Below, piece after piece: positions 6,797-15,101 of a stretch of 45,330 bases of DNA. The first letter of the stretch is position 1. Each line of letters begins with the position of its first letter. This stretch comes from JAACEU01 sp043816165. Its GTDB lineage: Bacteria > Patescibacteriota > Gracilibacteria > UBA1369 > LOWO2-01-FULL-3. A program made the translations under genes and the position numbers. Location of the stretch: NCBI GenBank assembly GCA_043816165.1, contig JBDRIE010000009.1, positions 1 to 45,330 on the forward strand. The letters run 5' to 3'. The notes below the pieces were generated by a model. The model made no database searches. It was not told the origin of the DNA and saw only the letters and a program-made list of their open reading frames with translations.

Positions 6797-7699
6797 ATGT
6801 CTACTGATAAAGGAGAACCAACTGGAGAAAAAGAACCAGATTTAGTGGAAGAACAACCTTCAGCTGAGACCGTGGTAGCGCCTGAACAAGTAGGGCAGTT
6901 TGGGAAACAATTTTTTGAGTTTCCTGAAACGCGAGTTGTAACAGAATTTAGTAAGCCAGTCTCTAAATGGGAAACTGATAAGAGGGTAAAATTAGATTTT
7001 AAGGGGTATGAACTTATGGAAGAATTGCAAAGACTAATAAATGTTTATATTGATGCAAATGAAGGCCAAATTCCTGACAGTTTTTTTGAAAAAGCTGAAA
7101 TATTGTTAAAAGAATTAAATAAAATTGATAAGAAAGATAGGAGAGTTAATGCTGAAAATGTATTAACCGAATTGAAAGTAAGTGCTATGTGTAGAGCGAA
7201 TCCAAGAATTATTTGCGATCCTAGATTTAAGAAAGTGCTGGAAGAGTTGGTTGATTCTGAAAGGGAAATTACCGGATTTGCTAGTATGGTTGGTGTAGTA
7301 GAAGGAGAGTTTGGTGGTAATATATCAACGGAGTTAGAAGGGTTTGGCGTTGAACAGCTTTCAGCGATCGAGGCGATAATTGATAATCCAAAGTTATGGC
7401 AATGTAAAAACAGGATCAATAGTAGACCTTTTTTATTTTCGAGGATTGCAAGATATCTTAGAGTCATGAGTGTTAAATATCCTTCTGAAACTCTTCCATT
7501 ACGATTAAAACTGTTAAGATATACTACAGAGTATGAAAATGAAGGTGAGATAAGACAACATCTTGTTTATTCATTCAATACTGATGAGGACAGACTCGCT
7601 TTGGAAGAAATAATAAAAGAGGTACCTGCATCAAGACTTGCAAAAGAGGCACAAAAAATTCTTGATGGTGGTTACGAAAATAATTCGTGGTTTACCTAA
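6797..7699 (+). CDS. Conserved-looking protein of unknown function between adk and secY
   Basis: 300 residues, the only plus-strand gene inside the ribosomal block. I do not recognise a family. The first 60 residues are acidic and proline-containing and look disordered. From about residue 65 it is mostly amphipathic helix, and the C-terminal helices (RLALEEIIKEVPASRLAKEAQKIL region) resemble a helical-repeat scaffold. There is no signal peptide or membrane segment, so it is probably cytoplasmic. It has its own promoter with a palindrome. Its last four bases overlap the end of secY in a convergent arrangement. Codon use is similar to its neighbours. Confidence 0.8.
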   Translation: MSTDKGEPTGEKEPDLVEEQPSAETVVAPEQVGQFGKQFFEFPETRVVTEFSKPVSKWETDKRVKLDFKGYELMEELQRLINVYIDANEGQIPDSFFEKAEILLKELNKIDKKDRRVNAENVLTELKVSAMCRANPRIICDPRFKKVLEELVDSEREITGFASMVGVVEGEFGGNISTELEGFGVEQLSAIEAIIDNPKLWQCKNRINSRPFLFSRIARYLRVMSVKYPSETLPLRLKLLRYTTEYENEGEIRQHLVYSFNTDEDRLALEEIIKEVPASRLAKEAQKILDGGYENNSWFT

Positions 7700-9000
7700 T
7701 AGAACTTTTTGTAGTCGTGCATCACCAGTTGTGCGTTTACTTGTCTGATGAGTTCTAGCACAACTCCCACGATGATGATGATTCCTGCTCCTGAGATTAG
7801 TAGTGGAACAGATCCGATTCCGGAAGATTGGAAAAAGAAGTTGATTAGGATAGGGGAGATAGCAATGAATGCCAAGAATAATGCTCCGAAGAGTGTTAAT
7901 CTGCTTGAAATTTTTCCGATATATTCTGATGTTTGTGTGCCCGGTCGTATTCCCGGGATGTATCCTCCTCTTTTTTGAATGTTTTCAGCTATTTGTTCCG
8001 GATTGAATGTGATTGATACGTAGAAAAATGTGAATGCTACTACGAGAAGGAAATAAACCAGCAAATATGGAACTGTGTTTGGTTGGAATAATGTTGTCAT
8101 TGTGCTTCCCAGGTTTTGTATCCACACTGATTTTGCGTTTACAAAGAATTGTCCGAGTATTCCCGGGAAACTGGTTAGGGCCACAGCGAAGATGATCGGG
8201 ATCATTCCTGCCTGATTGATTCTTATTGGCAAGAATGCTTGATCGCTACGCGCACGTATCCCTCGACCTGCATAGGTTATCGGAACTCGTCTTTGAGCTT
8301 CGTTCACCAGTATCACCACTGTTACAAGTATTACCGTAATAAGTACTACTGCGATGAATGGAATTAGTTTACTTTCATCTTCTTGAGCTAAAAATAATCC
8401 CTGTCCAACCATTTGAGGTATGTTTGAGATTATGCTGGCGAAGATTATGAGAGAGATTCCATTTCCTATTCCTTTTTCTGTTATTTGTTCACCAAGCCAG
8501 ACAAGTAAAATGGTTCCGGCTGTTACTGTAAGCATTATTGGTAATACTACTGTTGGATCTGTTACGTCGCTGATGATCGGAACAGCAGTTTGAGTTTGTG
8601 AATTTAGTAAGATGATCATTCCATAGGATTGTAGGAATGCTAATGGGAATGTGAGCCATCTTGTATATGAATTGATCTTTCTTCTGCCGCTTTCTCCTTC
8701 TTTTGATAATGATTCGAGTCTTGGGCTTATTACCGTTAATAGTTGCACTATGATAGAAGCGTTGATGTATGGAGAAATTCCCATCAATACTATAGAGAAG
8801 TTCTCGGTGCTTCCTCCTGTCAGCAAGCTAAACATTTCCAGTAATTGATTTCTATCCGATACAGACTTTAATGCATCAATGTTTGCTCCCGGTACTGTGA
8901 TGTGGGCAATGAATCTATATAAAACAATGATCGCTATTGTGAAAAGGATCTTGTATCTTAGATCTTTTGAGTTCCAAATTTGTTTGAGGTATGTGAACAT
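7696..9000 (-). CDS. secY: Protein translocase subunit SecY
   Basis: 434 residues with about ten hydrophobic membrane segments. The plug and lateral-gate neighbourhood reads VLMGISPYINASIIVQLL, and the cytoplasmic loops contain the conserved arginines in RRVPITYAGRG and the GIRPG-x-x-T segment (about residue 350). It forms the channel for protein export and membrane insertion. It closes the L3-to-SecY run, 12 bases after rplO; that gap includes a variant of the ATTATCCC motif. Confidence 0.97.
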   Translation of the reverse strand: MFTYLKQIWNSKDLRYKILFTIAIIVLYRFIAHITVPGANIDALKSVSDRNQLLEMFSLLTGGSTENFSIVLMGISPYINASIIVQLLTVISPRLESLSKEGESGRRKINSYTRWLTFPLAFLQSYGMIILLNSQTQTAVPIISDVTDPTVVLPIMLTVTAGTILLVWLGEQITEKGIGNGISLIIFASIISNIPQMVGQGLFLAQEDESKLIPFIAVVLITVILVTVVILVNEAQRRVPITYAGRGIRARSDQAFLPIRINQAGMIPIIFAVALTSFPGILGQFFVNAKSVWIQNLGSTMTTLFQPNTVPYLLVYFLLVVAFTFFYVSITFNPEQIAENIQKRGGYIPGIRPGTQTSEYIGKISSRLTLFGALFLAFIAISPILINFFFQSSGIGSVPLLISGAGIIIIVGVVLELIRQVNAQLVMHDYKKFY

Positions 9001-9012
9001 TAGGGAATGGGA

Positions 9013-9513
9013 TTATTTTTCGGCTTTTTCAGCTTTTGATTCAGCCTTTTTTGGTTCGGCTTTTTTTTCGGCTTTTGGAAGAACTACTTTTCCTTTTTTA
9101 GATTCTACAGCTTTTATTGCTGAAGCAGAAGCCTTGTCTACTTCTATAGTTAGTGCTTTTTCCAGTTCGCCTTTTCCACCTAATAATTTTACCGGTTTAG
9201 TTTTCTTTGAAATCAGGTTTTTCGCTAATAGGTCTTCTTTTTTCACTGTTGCTCCTGAATCGAATATGTTTAGATCGAAGACGTTTATTACTTGATATTC
9301 AACGTAGTTTGGATTTTTGAATCCTTTAAGTTTTGGCATTTTTCGAAGATATGGAGTTTGTCCTCCTTCAAATCCCGGTCTTCTTCTTCCTCCTGTGCGC
9401 GCAGATTGTCCTTTCATTCCTCTTCCGCTGTATGTTCCAGATCCTGATCCGTTTCCACGACCAACTTTCTTTTTGGTTTTATTGGATCTGCTTCTTAATT
9501 CTGATAATGGCAT
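9013..9513 (-). CDS. rplO: Ribosomal protein L15 (uL15) with charged C-terminal tail
   Basis: 166 residues. The glycine-rich N-terminus (KKVGRGNGSGSGTYSGRGMK then RRRPGFEGGQTP) is characteristic. The last 20-25 residues are a KAE-rich tail beyond the usual core. Its ATG overlaps the rpsE stop as TAATG. L30, which normally lies between S5 and L15, is absent. L15 is a late 50S assembly protein. Confidence 0.97.
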   Translation of the reverse strand: MPLSELRSRSNKTKKKVGRGNGSGSGTYSGRGMKGQSARTGGRRRPGFEGGQTPYLRKMPKLKGFKNPNYVEYQVINVFDLNIFDSGATVKKEDLLAKNLISKKTKPVKLLGGKGELEKALTIEVDKASASAIKAVESKKGKVVLPKAEKKAEPKKAESKAEKAEK

Positions 9514-10166
9514 TATGCTTTTTGGTTAGTATTCTTTGGTTCTTCCTTCTTTGGCTCTTCTTTCTTTGGTCCCTTCACTTCACTTTTTTCTTCAATTTTT
9601 TCTTCGCTCTTTTCTTCAGTTTTAGGTTTCTCATTTTTAGGGTGCTCCGCTTGCTTCGCTCGCTTTGCGTTGGCTCTTTTTTCCATGAATGGAGTAACTT
9701 TTAGTTTGCTTAGTGCTTCGAATATTCCCTTTGTGTTATTTACCTTGTTTGTTGTTCCGTATGATTTGCTTAGGATGTCTTTTACTCCTGTTAGTTCCAG
9801 TACCTTACGAATTGTTCCTCCTGCGATGATACCTGTACCCGGAGCTGCAGGGAGAAGTAAAATTATTGATGATTTATACTTGTTTTTGATGTCGTGTGGA
9901 ATTGTAGAGCCATCCAGTGGGACTGTGATCATGTATTTTTTGGCTTTTGCGATCCCTTTTTGGATTGCTCCTGTTACTTCGTTTGATTTACCGATTCCAA
10001 TTCCCACTTTCCCTTTTTTGTTACCAATTGCTACGGTTGCTCGGAATCTGAGTCTTCGTCCACCTTTAACTACTTTTGTAACTCTGTCGATTTGGATTAC
10101 CTGTTCTTCGAACTCTTTTGGTTCTCTCATGTGTGGTTTTCTTTTTTTGAAATCTCTTTGAGCCAT
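9513..10166 (-). CDS. rpsE: Ribosomal protein S5 (uS5) with repeat-derived C-terminal tail
   Basis: 217 residues. The double-stranded-RNA-binding-like N-terminal half reads VVKGGRRLRFRATVAIGN, and the C-terminal half has LLLPAAPGTGIIAGGTIRKV and GIFEALSKL. The core ends near residue 162. The remaining 55 residues are lysine- and glutamate-rich and begin with a segment encoded by a short GC-rich repeat (9642-9672). S5 acts in decoding accuracy and mRNA unwinding. Confidence 0.97.
   Translation of the reverse strand: MAQRDFKKRKPHMREPKEFEEQVIQIDRVTKVVKGGRRLRFRATVAIGNKKGKVGIGIGKSNEVTGAIQKGIAKAKKYMITVPLDGSTIPHDIKNKYKSSIILLLPAAPGTGIIAGGTIRKVLELTGVKDILSKSYGTTNKVNNTKGIFEALSKLKVTPFMEKRANAKRAKQAEHPKNEKPKTEEKSEEKIEEKSEVKGPKKEEPKKEEPKNTNQKA
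9642..9672 (-). repeat. GC-rich short repeat embedded in rpsE
   Basis: A GC-rich island in an AT-rich gene, built from GCTCCGC, TTGC and TCGC units. It is read in frame as the ANAKRAKQAEHPKNE part of the S5 tail. A close relative lies in rplV at 14721-14750 and a related end sequence in ssb near 28168. Confidence 0.6.
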
Positions 10167-10179
10167 GTTAATTGTTTAG

Positions 10180-10527
10180 TTATAGTTTAAGTCCGCCTTC
10201 TCTTGCACCTTCTGCAACGGCTTTAGTTCTACCATGATATTTGTATCCGTTTCTGTCGAATACTACTTCTTTGATTTTTTGTTCTGATGCTTTTTTGGCT
10301 AGTTCAAGCCCTACGTTTTTTGCTTTTTCGCCCTTGGTTCCTTTTCCTTTTTCTTTAATATCTGAGACGGTTAGTAGAGTCTTGTTGTTTTCATCGTCTA
10401 CTAATTGTGCGTACGTATGCATCAAACTTCTGAATACAACCAGTCTTGGTCTTTTTGCTGTACCATTAATTTTGCTACGAATTCGTATTTTTCTTCTGAT
10501 TCTTAATGTGTCTTTTTCTGTTGGCAT
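10180..10527 (-). CDS. rplR: Ribosomal protein L18 (uL18)
   Basis: 115 residues, normal length. It has the basic start RRKIRIRSKINGTAKRPRL, the strand VVFRSLMHTYAQLVDD and the C-terminus VFDRNGYKYHGRTKAVAEGA, a family hallmark. It binds 5S rRNA together with L5. Standard position between L6 and S5. Confidence 0.97.
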   Translation of the reverse strand: MPTEKDTLRIRRKIRIRSKINGTAKRPRLVVFRSLMHTYAQLVDDENNKTLLTVSDIKEKGKGTKGEKAKNVGLELAKKASEQKIKEVVFDRNGYKYHGRTKAVAEGAREGGLKL

Positions 10528-10551
10528 TATATTAGTTAGTTAATGTTTTCC

Positions 10552-11106
10552 TTACGCTGCGGCACTGCCGGCTGCTTTACCTGCTTTTCTTGCTACGTAT
10601 TCATCTATATATTTGATTCCTTTTCCTTTGTATGGTTCCGGTTTTTTATATGATCTTACTTTTGCTGCTGCCTCTCCCACTACTTGTTTGTCGATTCCTC
10701 TGACTGTGATTATATTCTTTTTATCTTTATCCATTTCGAATTCAATTCCTTGTGGTGCTGTGTATTCTATTGGGTGAGAAAATCCGAGACTTAGCGTGAT
10801 TTTATTTCCGCTTGTTTGAGCTCTGTATCCAACTCCAACGATTTCGAGTTGTTTTTCAAATCCTTTTGTAACTCCTTCAACCATGTTAGCGATAAGGCTA
10901 CGTGTGAGTCCGTGTAGCGCTTTGTTTTCTTTTTGGTCGTCCGGTCTGGTTACTATAACTTGATTGTCTATTAGTTCGATTTTCATGTTTGGGTGACAAT
11001 CTCTCTTTAATTCTCCTTTTGATCCTTTGACAGAGATATGTGACCCGTTTATTTCAACGGTTACTCCTATCGGAACGTCTACTGGTTGTTTTCCTATTCG
11101 TGACAT
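10552..11106 (-). CDS. rplF: Ribosomal protein L6 (uL6)
   Basis: 184 residues with the duplicated L6 fold. It begins MSRIGKQPVDVPIGVTVEIN, has GLTRSLIANMVEGVTKGFEK in the middle and the EPYKGKGIKY motif near the C-terminus, followed by a short alanine-rich tail. It lies near the sarcin-ricin loop of the 50S subunit. Two bases separate it from rpsH. Confidence 0.97.
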   Translation of the reverse strand: MSRIGKQPVDVPIGVTVEINGSHISVKGSKGELKRDCHPNMKIELIDNQVIVTRPDDQKENKALHGLTRSLIANMVEGVTKGFEKQLEIVGVGYRAQTSGNKITLSLGFSHPIEYTAPQGIEFEMDKDKKNIITVRGIDKQVVGEAAAKVRSYKKPEPYKGKGIKYIDEYVARKAGKAAGSAAA

Positions 11107-11108
11107 GA

Positions 11109-11495
11109 TTAATATATTTCACATAATAATTCTCCCCCGAGATTTTGTTTTTTTGCTTCAAGATTTGTCATTATTCCTTTTGATGTTGAGATGATTGTGA
11201 CCCCAAGTCCGCTTTTTATTGTTTTTAGATCTCCGTTTTTAATATAAATTCTTTGTCCTGGAGAGCTTACTCTTTTCAAAGTTATATCTGATCTGTCTTC
11301 ATTCAATGTAATAAGTATTGATTTGAAATTTTTCTTGTCTGTTTCGATTTTGTAATCAGAAATGAATCCCATTTCTTTTAGCACTTTCAAGATGCTTTCT
11401 TTTACCTTCGAGTGAGGTACATGCGTAGTTGCATGATGTATACGTGATGCGTTTCTTATCCTAGTTAGTAGATCTGCGATTGGATCGGTATTCAT
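11109..11495 (-). CDS. rpsH: Ribosomal protein S8 (uS8)
   Basis: 128 residues. Family segments are DPIADLLTRIRNASRIHH at the start, RVSSPGQRIYI in the middle and GLGVTIISTSKGIMT near the end, the last being the 16S rRNA-binding loop. It is a primary 30S binder and in other bacteria represses the spc operon. Confidence 0.97.
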   Translation of the reverse strand: MNTDPIADLLTRIRNASRIHHATTHVPHSKVKESILKVLKEMGFISDYKIETDKKNFKSILITLNEDRSDITLKRVSSPGQRIYIKNGDLKTIKSGLGVTIISTSKGIMTNLEAKKQNLGGELLCEIY

Positions 11496-11507
11496 AATTG
11501 TTTTAGT

Positions 11508-11732
11508 TTACCAAGATGATTTTTTGACTCCCATTATTTTTCCTTCGCTTGCCAGTTCTCTGAAGCAAATTCTGCAAATTCCAAATTTTCTCATATATCC
11601 GTGAATTTTTCCGCATAATTCACATCTGTTGTAGATGCGAGTTGGGAATTTGATTTTTTGCCCTTCTGCATGTTGTTGTGCAGCTTTTGCTTTCTTCCTT
11701 CTATTTTTTACGAGTAGTGCTGTTCTAGCCAT
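11508..11732 (-). CDS. rpsZ: Ribosomal protein S14, zinc-binding type (uS14)
   Basis: 74 residues with a CxxC-x12-CxxC zinc site (CELC and CRIC), which marks the short zinc-binding S14. It is about 13 residues longer than the common 61-residue form because of a basic N-terminus (KNRRKKAKAAQQHAEGQKIK). Together with the zinc-binding L36 and zinc-less S4 it shows a mixed zinc dependence. It lies between L5 and S8 as expected. Confidence 0.95.
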   Translation of the reverse strand: MARTALLVKNRRKKAKAAQQHAEGQKIKFPTRIYNRCELCGKIHGYMRKFGICRICFRELASEGKIMGVKKSSW

Positions 11733-11741
11733 AGTTGTTTA

Positions 11742-12296
11742 TTAAGCTTTTTTAAATGGGAATCCTAATAAGGTCAATAGTTCTAGTCCATCTTCGTCTG
11801 TTTTTGCGCTTGTTGTTATGCTTATCTGTAATCCATGTAATTTTATTACGTCGTCCGGGCTGATTTCCGGGAATACTGTGTGTTCATTGAATCCAATACT
11901 GTAGTTTCCCGCTCCGTCGAATGCCTTTTTACTGAGTCCTCTGAAGTCTCTTACACGTGGGAATACGATATTAATTAATTTATTTAGGAAGTCATACATT
12001 CTTTTTCCTCTTAGTGTCACAGATGTTCCAATTACTTCTCCCTGTCTGACTTTAAAATTGGATATCGCTTTTTTTGCTTTGTTTAATGTAGGTTTTTGAC
12101 CTGTGATTGTTGTTATATTATCAATAATATTTGAATAATCTTTGTTGTGTGATTTTATGTAGCTTCCCATACCCACATTTACTCTAATTTTTGTGACTTT
12201 TGGGACAGACATTATGTTTTTCTTCCCTAACTTCTCTTTTAGTTTTGGAAGAATTTTTGTCGTGAACCTGGTTTGTAGATCTTCTGATTTTGCCAT
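11742..12296 (-). CDS. rplE: Ribosomal protein L5 (uL5)
   Basis: 184 residues. It contains VPKVTKIRVNVGMG, a GQKP-x-x-x-KAKKAISNFKVRQG segment, the LRG-x-RMYDFL motif and the RDFRGLSKKAFDGAGNYSIG region, all conserved. It binds 5S rRNA and contacts S13 across the subunit interface. Confidence 0.97.
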   Translation of the reverse strand: MAKSEDLQTRFTTKILPKLKEKLGKKNIMSVPKVTKIRVNVGMGSYIKSHNKDYSNIIDNITTITGQKPTLNKAKKAISNFKVRQGEVIGTSVTLRGKRMYDFLNKLINIVFPRVRDFRGLSKKAFDGAGNYSIGFNEHTVFPEISPDDVIKLHGLQISITTSAKTDEDGLELLTLLGFPFKKA

Positions 12297-12311
12297 TGTT
12301 ATTTAGCGATG

Positions 12312-12632
12312 TTATTTTTTAGCTTTAGTATCTAGGGTTTCTTTACATTTTTTACAAATTCTTTCTTTTCCTTTGTCCAGTTTTTTGTATCCTACTCTTG
12401 ATGGTTTGTTGCAGTTTGGGCAGATGACCATTACGTTTGAAGCATCGATTGGAGCTTCAAATTGGATTTTGCTCCCTGCTTTTTCTGCAGTTTTCTTTAT
12501 ATGTTTAGTTCTGATGTTAACTTTTTCAACAACGATCTTGTTTTGCTTTCGGAGAAGCTTAGTGATTGCTCCCTTTTTCCCTTTGTCTTTGCCGGTGGTT
12601 ACCTGTACTTGATCTTTTAATTTTAATTTCAT
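12312..12632 (-). CDS. rplX: Ribosomal protein L24 (uL24) with two CxxC pairs
   Basis: 106 residues. The KOW motif is at the N-terminus (VQVTTGKDKGKKGAITKLL), followed by VVEKVNIRTKHIK. The C-terminal third carries two CxxC pairs (CPNC and CKKC), a zinc-ribbon-like arrangement seen in many bacterial L24 proteins but lost in some. It is an assembly initiator of the 50S subunit. Confidence 0.96.
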   Translation of the reverse strand: MKLKLKDQVQVTTGKDKGKKGAITKLLRKQNKIVVEKVNIRTKHIKKTAEKAGSKIQFEAPIDASNVMVICPNCNKPSRVGYKKLDKGKERICKKCKETLDTKAKK

Positions 12633-12646
12633 GGTAGGCGGGCTGG

Positions 12647-13015
12647 TTATAGCACTTCAGGTGCTAATGAGATAATTTTCTGGAATCCTTTTTCACGTAG
12701 TTCTCTTGCTACCGGTCCAAATACACGAGTTCCTTTTGGTTGTTTATCAGCGTCTATAATTACTACTGCGTTTTCATCGAATCTGATTGCTGAACCGTCT
12801 TTTCTTTTATATTCTTTGATTTGTCTTACAATTACTGCTCTTTCTACTGCCTTTTTCTTTACTACTCCTTTTGGAGAGGCTTCTTTGACCGATACAACTA
12901 TGATGTCTCCGATTCGGGCATAGCGTCTTTTTGATCCTCCCAGGACTTTGATACACTTAACGGATTTTGCTCCAGTATTGTCTGCTACCTTTAATTTAGA
13001 TTCTGGTTGTATCAT
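12647..13015 (-). CDS. rplN: Ribosomal protein L14 (uL14)
   Basis: 122 residues, the standard length. It begins MIQPESKLKVADNTGAKSVK and has the signature DNTGAK and the C-terminal GTRVFGPVARELREKGFQKI. It lies at the subunit interface and is the usual docking site of ribosome silencing factor. Standard position between S17 and L24. Confidence 0.98.
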   Translation of the reverse strand: MIQPESKLKVADNTGAKSVKCIKVLGGSKRRYARIGDIIVVSVKEASPKGVVKKKAVERAVIVRQIKEYKRKDGSAIRFDENAVVIIDADKQPKGTRVFGPVARELREKGFQKIISLAPEVL

Positions 13016-13024
13016 TGTTTTGTA

Positions 13025-13279
13025 TTATTTGGTAGGGGTTTCTTTGCCGTCCTTCGGAGCATCGAGTGTCCATCTCTTTAGTTTGCTTAATGGTGTTGAT
13101 TCGTAGAATGTTACGTTATCTCCGAGTTCGAATTTTTTATTGCTTGAGTTATGGACGTGATATTTTCTTGAAACTCTATATCTTTTCTTGTATTTCGGAT
13201 GACTTTTGTAAGTGTGTACAGTAACAACAATGGTTTTGTCTTGTTTATTTGAACTAACTGTACCTTTTATTGTTCTCAT
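13025..13279 (-). CDS. rpsQ: Ribosomal protein S17 (uS17)
   Basis: 84 residues. It has the OB-fold core with KGTVSSNKQDKTIVVTV, the basic YKSHPKYKKRYRVSRKYHVH loop and the ESTPLSKLKRWTL end. Its ATG overlaps the rpmC stop as TAATG. It is a primary 16S-binding protein. Confidence 0.97.
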   Translation of the reverse strand: MRTIKGTVSSNKQDKTIVVTVHTYKSHPKYKKRYRVSRKYHVHNSSNKKFELGDNVTFYESTPLSKLKRWTLDAPKDGKETPTK

Positions 13280-13467
13280 TATTGTTGTTGATTAATTAAT
13301 GTTTCAATTCTAGCTACATACTTTCTATTCTTTCCTATTAGGTGATGTGATTTTGATTGTCCGCTTTCCACGTCGAATTTAATTTTGAATAGGTTTTTTT
13401 TAGCTTTTTCCATCTCTTCAAGTAGTTTTGCCGGATCTAATTTTCGTAGTTCGTTTGTCGTTTGCAT
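13279..13467 (-). CDS. rpmC: Ribosomal protein L29 (uL29)
   Basis: 62 residues from ATG at 13467. The frame is open further upstream into rplP, but the family length and the start MQTTNELRKLDPAKLLEEME favour 13467, one base past the rplP stop. Two long helices contain the KKNLFKIKFDVESGQ and HLIGKNRKYVARI motifs. It lies at the peptide exit tunnel. Confidence 0.95.
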   Translation of the reverse strand: MQTTNELRKLDPAKLLEEMEKAKKNLFKIKFDVESGQSKSHHLIGKNRKYVARIETLINQQQ

Positions 13468-13468
13468 G

Positions 13469-13888
13469 TTATTTTTCTTGAGAGTTAATAAATTTACATT
13501 TAATCGGTAATTTGTGCGCTGCAAGTCTCATTGCTTCTTTTGCTACATCCGTTTCCACACCTTCCATTTCGAATATGATTCTTCCCGGTTTGATTACTGC
13601 TACAAAGTGGTCTGGTGCTCCTTTTCCTGATCCCATCGGTACTTCTGCTGATTTTCGTGTGACTGGTTTGTGAGGGAATACTGTGATCCAGATTTTTCCT
13701 CCACGTTTGATGTATCTCGTCATACTTCTTCTGGCTGCTTCGATTTGTCGTGATGTTATTTCTCCGGCAGATTGTGCTTTTAGAGCGTATGTACCAAAGC
13801 TTATCTTGTTTCCTTTAGTTGCGATTCCCTTTGTGTGGGATCTTCTTCTAAACTCCTTTCTGTGCTTTTGCTTTTTTGGTTGTAGCAT
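13469..13888 (-). CDS. rplP: Ribosomal protein L16 (uL16)
   Basis: 139 residues. It begins MLQPKKQKHRKEFR, contains ITSRQIEAARRSMTRYIKRG and the PVTRKSAEVPMGSGKGAPDH motif. L16 organises the A-site tRNA environment of the 50S subunit. Its leader carries an exact ACATTATCCC motif. Confidence 0.98.
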   Translation of the reverse strand: MLQPKKQKHRKEFRRRSHTKGIATKGNKISFGTYALKAQSAGEITSRQIEAARRSMTRYIKRGGKIWITVFPHKPVTRKSAEVPMGSGKGAPDHFVAVIKPGRIIFEMEGVETDVAKEAMRLAAHKLPIKCKFINSQEK

Positions 13889-13909
13889 TGTGGGATAATG
13901 TTATTGCTT

Positions 13910-14590
13910 TTACGCGCCTTTAATTTCTTCTATTTGTTGAGTTAGTCTTGCTGCTAGATCTTTTTTGAATATTTCACCTTTGTAAATCCATACTTTGATT
14001 CCAATTTTTCCATAAGTTGTTTGAGCGGGGGTTGACGCGTAATCAATGTCGGCTCTGAATGTATGTAATGGGATTTTTCCCTTGGTGAAGAATTCGCTTC
14101 GTGATATTTCTACTCCGTTAAGTCTTCCTCCCAGATACACTTTTATTCCTTCTGCTCCTGCTTCCATGGTTTTTTCAATAGCAACTTTTGCTGCTCTTCG
14201 GTATGAAATTCTCTTTTCAACCTGTCTTGCGATGCCTTCAGCAACTATATGTGCGTCGAGCATTGGTTTTTTTACTTCTTTAATGTTGATTGCGAATGTA
14301 ATCTTGAATGCTTTTGCTAAGTCGTCTTTTAGTTTTTCTATTACTTCACCACCACGCCCGATAATTAGTCCAGGTTTTGAAGTGTGAATATTTATGAGTA
14401 CTTTTCCTTGGGTTCTCATTATTTCGATTTTTGATAATCCTTCAGTTTCAAGTTTGTCTCGAATTAATTTTTCGATTTTAAGATCTTGGTGAAATAATTT
14501 TTTGTATGCTCCTTTTTTTGCATACCATTTTGAGTCCCAGTCGTGGGTTATTCCTAATCTAATTACTTTTGGATTTACCTTTTGTCCCAT
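13910..14590 (-). CDS. rpsC: Ribosomal protein S3 (uS3)
   Basis: 226 residues. It begins MGQKVNPKVIRLGITHDWDS. The KH domain has the GxxG loop in GLIIGRGGEVIEKL (about residue 75-88). The C-terminal domain contains GAEGIKVYLGGRLNGVEISR and ADIDYASTPAQTTYGKIG. It forms the mRNA entry site of the 30S subunit. Confidence 0.98.
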   Translation of the reverse strand: MGQKVNPKVIRLGITHDWDSKWYAKKGAYKKLFHQDLKIEKLIRDKLETEGLSKIEIMRTQGKVLINIHTSKPGLIIGRGGEVIEKLKDDLAKAFKITFAINIKEVKKPMLDAHIVAEGIARQVEKRISYRRAAKVAIEKTMEAGAEGIKVYLGGRLNGVEISRSEFFTKGKIPLHTFRADIDYASTPAQTTYGKIGIKVWIYKGEIFKKDLAARLTQQIEEIKGA

Positions 14591-14601
14591 GTGTTGTTTG
14601 G

Positions 14602-15069
14602 TTATGACGCCTTTGGCGGGTGCGCTTTGCCCTCCGGGCTTGGTGCGTTAAGTGGTTCTTTAGATTTTTCTACTTTGAGTGTTGGTTTTTTCTTTGGTTC
14701 TTCCGGTTTTTCACTTTTAGGCGCTCCGCTCGCTTTGCTCGCTGCGCGTTGTTCAACCTTTACAGTGATGTGCGATGTTCTCTTCAAAATTGGGTGCATT
14801 CGGCCTTTTGATATTGGAAGGCTTCTTTTGTAAGTGATTCCTTCGGTTACTAAGATTTCTTTTATGTATAGAGAGTCTAAATCTTGTTTAAAATTGTGTT
14901 TTGCATTTGCTGCAGCTGATTCAACTACTTTTTTTAGGATCAGTGCTCCTTTTTTTTGTGTGAATTTCAAAATATCTATAGCGTCTTTAACATTTTTGTT
15001 GCGAACAAGTGCTGCAATCAAATTTGCTTTTTTTGGTGATATTCTAGTTTTTCTTAGTATTGCTTTCAT
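14602..15069 (-). CDS. rplV: Ribosomal protein L22 (uL22) with repeat-derived C-terminal tail
   Basis: 155 residues from ATG at 15069. A GTG 33 bases upstream overlaps the S19 stop, but MKAILRKTRISPKKANLIA matches the family start. The core ends near residue 110 (GRMHPILKRTSHITVKV). The tail of about 45 residues is rich in P, K, S and E and is partly encoded by two GC-rich repeat islands. L22 lines the exit tunnel; the tail would lie outside the conserved fold. Confidence 0.95.
   Translation of the reverse strand: MKAILRKTRISPKKANLIAALVRNKNVKDAIDILKFTQKKGALILKKVVESAAANAKHNFKQDLDSLYIKEILVTEGITYKRSLPISKGRMHPILKRTSHITVKVEQRAASKASGAPKSEKPEEPKKKPTLKVEKSKEPLNAPSPEGKAHPPKAS
14608..14645 (-). repeat. 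GC-rich repeat island at the 3' end of rplV
   Basis: A GC-rich stretch with GCCTTTGGCG, TGCGC and CCCTCCGGGC units, able to form small stems. It encodes the last dozen residues of L22 (SPEGKAHPPKAS). It has the same character as the repeat islands in rpsE and ssb. Confidence 0.5.
14721..14750 (-). repeat. GC-rich short repeat embedded in rplV
   Basis: Built from GCGCTCCGCTCGC, TTTGC and TCGCTGCGCG. On the minus strand it aligns with the rpsE island with few differences and one indel, but it is read in a different frame (RAASKASGAP here). After the repeat both genes continue with PK[NS]EKP. Confidence 0.6.
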
Positions 15070-15101
15070 TGTTGGGGGAATAATGTGTCCGCTTTTGACC
15101 A

